Shown: piece by piece, positions 63,245 through 64,000 of the stretch
How the letters are laid out: every line of letters begins with the position of its first letter
Position numbering within the stretch: the stretch's first letter is position 1
Origin: Teratosphaeria epicoccoides
Taxonomy: Eukaryota > Ascomycota > Dothideomycetes > Mycosphaerellales > Teratosphaeriaceae
DNA length: 64,000 nt
Assembly: GCA_021401465.1 (NCBI GenBank)
Contig: JADDMT010000040.1
Location: forward strand, 223,482-287,481
Reading direction: 5' to 3'
Translations under genes and position numbers: made by a program
The notes under the pieces: generated by a model
Database searches by the model: none
The model's input: the letters and a program-made list of their open reading frames with translations, nothing else
What the model was told of the DNA's origin: nothing

Positions 63245-64000
63245 GTTCGTTCCTTTCTCGAAACTTCGTATCTTTTGCTGACAGTTTCGCAGGTGTTCTA
63301 GGGGTTCCTAGGTGTTCTCGGTACTCCTATATCCTTCCCATTTTACTAAGTACTGTCGCTGTCTGTCCCGCTAGCAAGTGTCGATAATCCTTTCGACAGG
63401 GTACTCCGGTTCTTCTACTTCAGGGTCGAGTGGTAAGGGTTCTGATTGCAGTGCGGCATCCGGCGCTGCTTGTTCTAGCAGAGAGACATGGAACACAGGG
63501 TGTATTCTCATCTGCTTGGGTAGCTGTAATTCAAAATTGACTGGTCCTGTCTTAGCCTTGATCCTAAATGGTCCTAGTTTTACAGCGTCTAGTTTTTTAC
63601 TCGGTTTGTCCGATTTAATGTGACGGCAGAGGAGATACACCTTGTCCCCCTCCTTTAGAATTAGTCCCTTAATTCTCTTACGATTCGCGTACCGTGCCAT
63701 GTTCTGCTAATAGAACTACAGGTCGAGTCGTGCTTCTGTTTGCAGTCGGCGTAGATGTTCTACTCGTCCGAGTGCTGCTAGGTTCGGATTACTAGCTAAG
63801 ACGTCTAGAATGTCTTCTATAGCTGATCCATATACCATCTGAAATGGCGAGAGTCCTGTCGACTCTGCCAGCATACTATTATACGCGAGCTGTGCCATTA
63901 GCAACAACTCTACCTAGTTGTTCTGGTCCCTATTAACATAGGATCGAAGGTACTGTTCTAACGTCTGATTTAGGCGTTCTGTCTGTCTATCCGTCTAAGG
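63230..64000 (-). mobile_element. Ty3/gypsy chromovirus, 3' end of pol, stop-riddled
   Basis: Reading leftward from the right edge in a single frame: the end of the integrase core (TDRQTERLNQTLEQYLRSYV, LLLMAQLAYNSMLAESTGLSPFQMVYG), the GPF-like module (KLGPFRIKAKTGPVNFELQLP, IHPVFHVSLLEQ) and a chromodomain (YPVERIIDTC, QYLVKWEGYRSTENT, EPLEHL). The frame is interrupted by TAG codons only, including QNN*VELL and ENT*EPL where Trp is expected, and DL*FY*QN where Gln fits. The rest of gag-pol and the 5' LTR lie outside the window. The chromodomain places it among chromoviruses, which target heterochromatin. It is not mobile on its own. Confidence 0.85.

Noticed and set aside
62612..64000. TAG recoded as a sense codon in the repeat
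   Set aside because: Host genes in the same window use TAG as terminator, and the changes fit RIP-type deamination.

Overview
The window looks like nuclear DNA of a filamentous ascomycete, most likely a dothideomycete. The evidence is short introns of about 48-120 nt with GTRNGT donors and CTGAC-like branch sites, dense genes on both strands, and fungal forms of SEC63, MSS51, RSE1 and long tRNase Z. The right end carries a chromovirus-type LTR retrotransposon whose stop codons look RIP-derived. The lineage is an inference; no rRNA or tRNA gene was seen to support it.

Layout. 0-8.7 kb: an edge-truncated gene, a PHD-finger protein, a DHA1-type MFS exporter and prefoldin subunit 4. 8.7-25 kb is a housekeeping block: RNA polymerase III largest subunit, an FHA protein with a C-terminal hydrophobic tail, SF3b subunit RSE1, the COX1 translation activator MSS51, and an LCAT-like alpha/beta hydrolase. 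25-34 kb is less conserved: a tiny six-cysteine secreted protein, two frameshifted F-box-like pseudogenes on either side of an APC permease, a broken WD40 gene, a 30-bp minisatellite and two small hypothetical genes. 34-44 kb: SEC63, a 4-kb gene-poor gap, an ATF-type bZIP factor and an AflR-like Zn2Cys6 regulator with a stop codon inside its zinc cluster. 46-59 kb: an uncharacterised 724-residue protein, an RBM39/Rsd1-like splicing factor, long tRNase Z and ribosomal protein uS7 (S5). 60-64 kb: a decayed esterase gene, two LTRs in inverted orientation, and the 3' end of a Ty3/gypsy chromovirus beside an antisense zinc-cluster/coiled-coil reading frame.

The intact genes mostly serve core RNA and protein production: Pol III transcription, splicing (RSE1, Rsd1-like), tRNA 3' processing, translation (uS7), cytosolic chaperoning (prefoldin), ER translocation (SEC63) and mitochondrial COX1 synthesis (MSS51). 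They are separate transcription units, not an operon or a biosynthetic cluster. The accessory material (effector-like peptide, F-box, WD40 and esterase relics, retrotransposon) lies in the gaps and at the right edge. Splice sites below were read by eye. For the multi-exon genes I checked that the summed exon length is a multiple of three and that the codons at each junction fit the family where a family is known.
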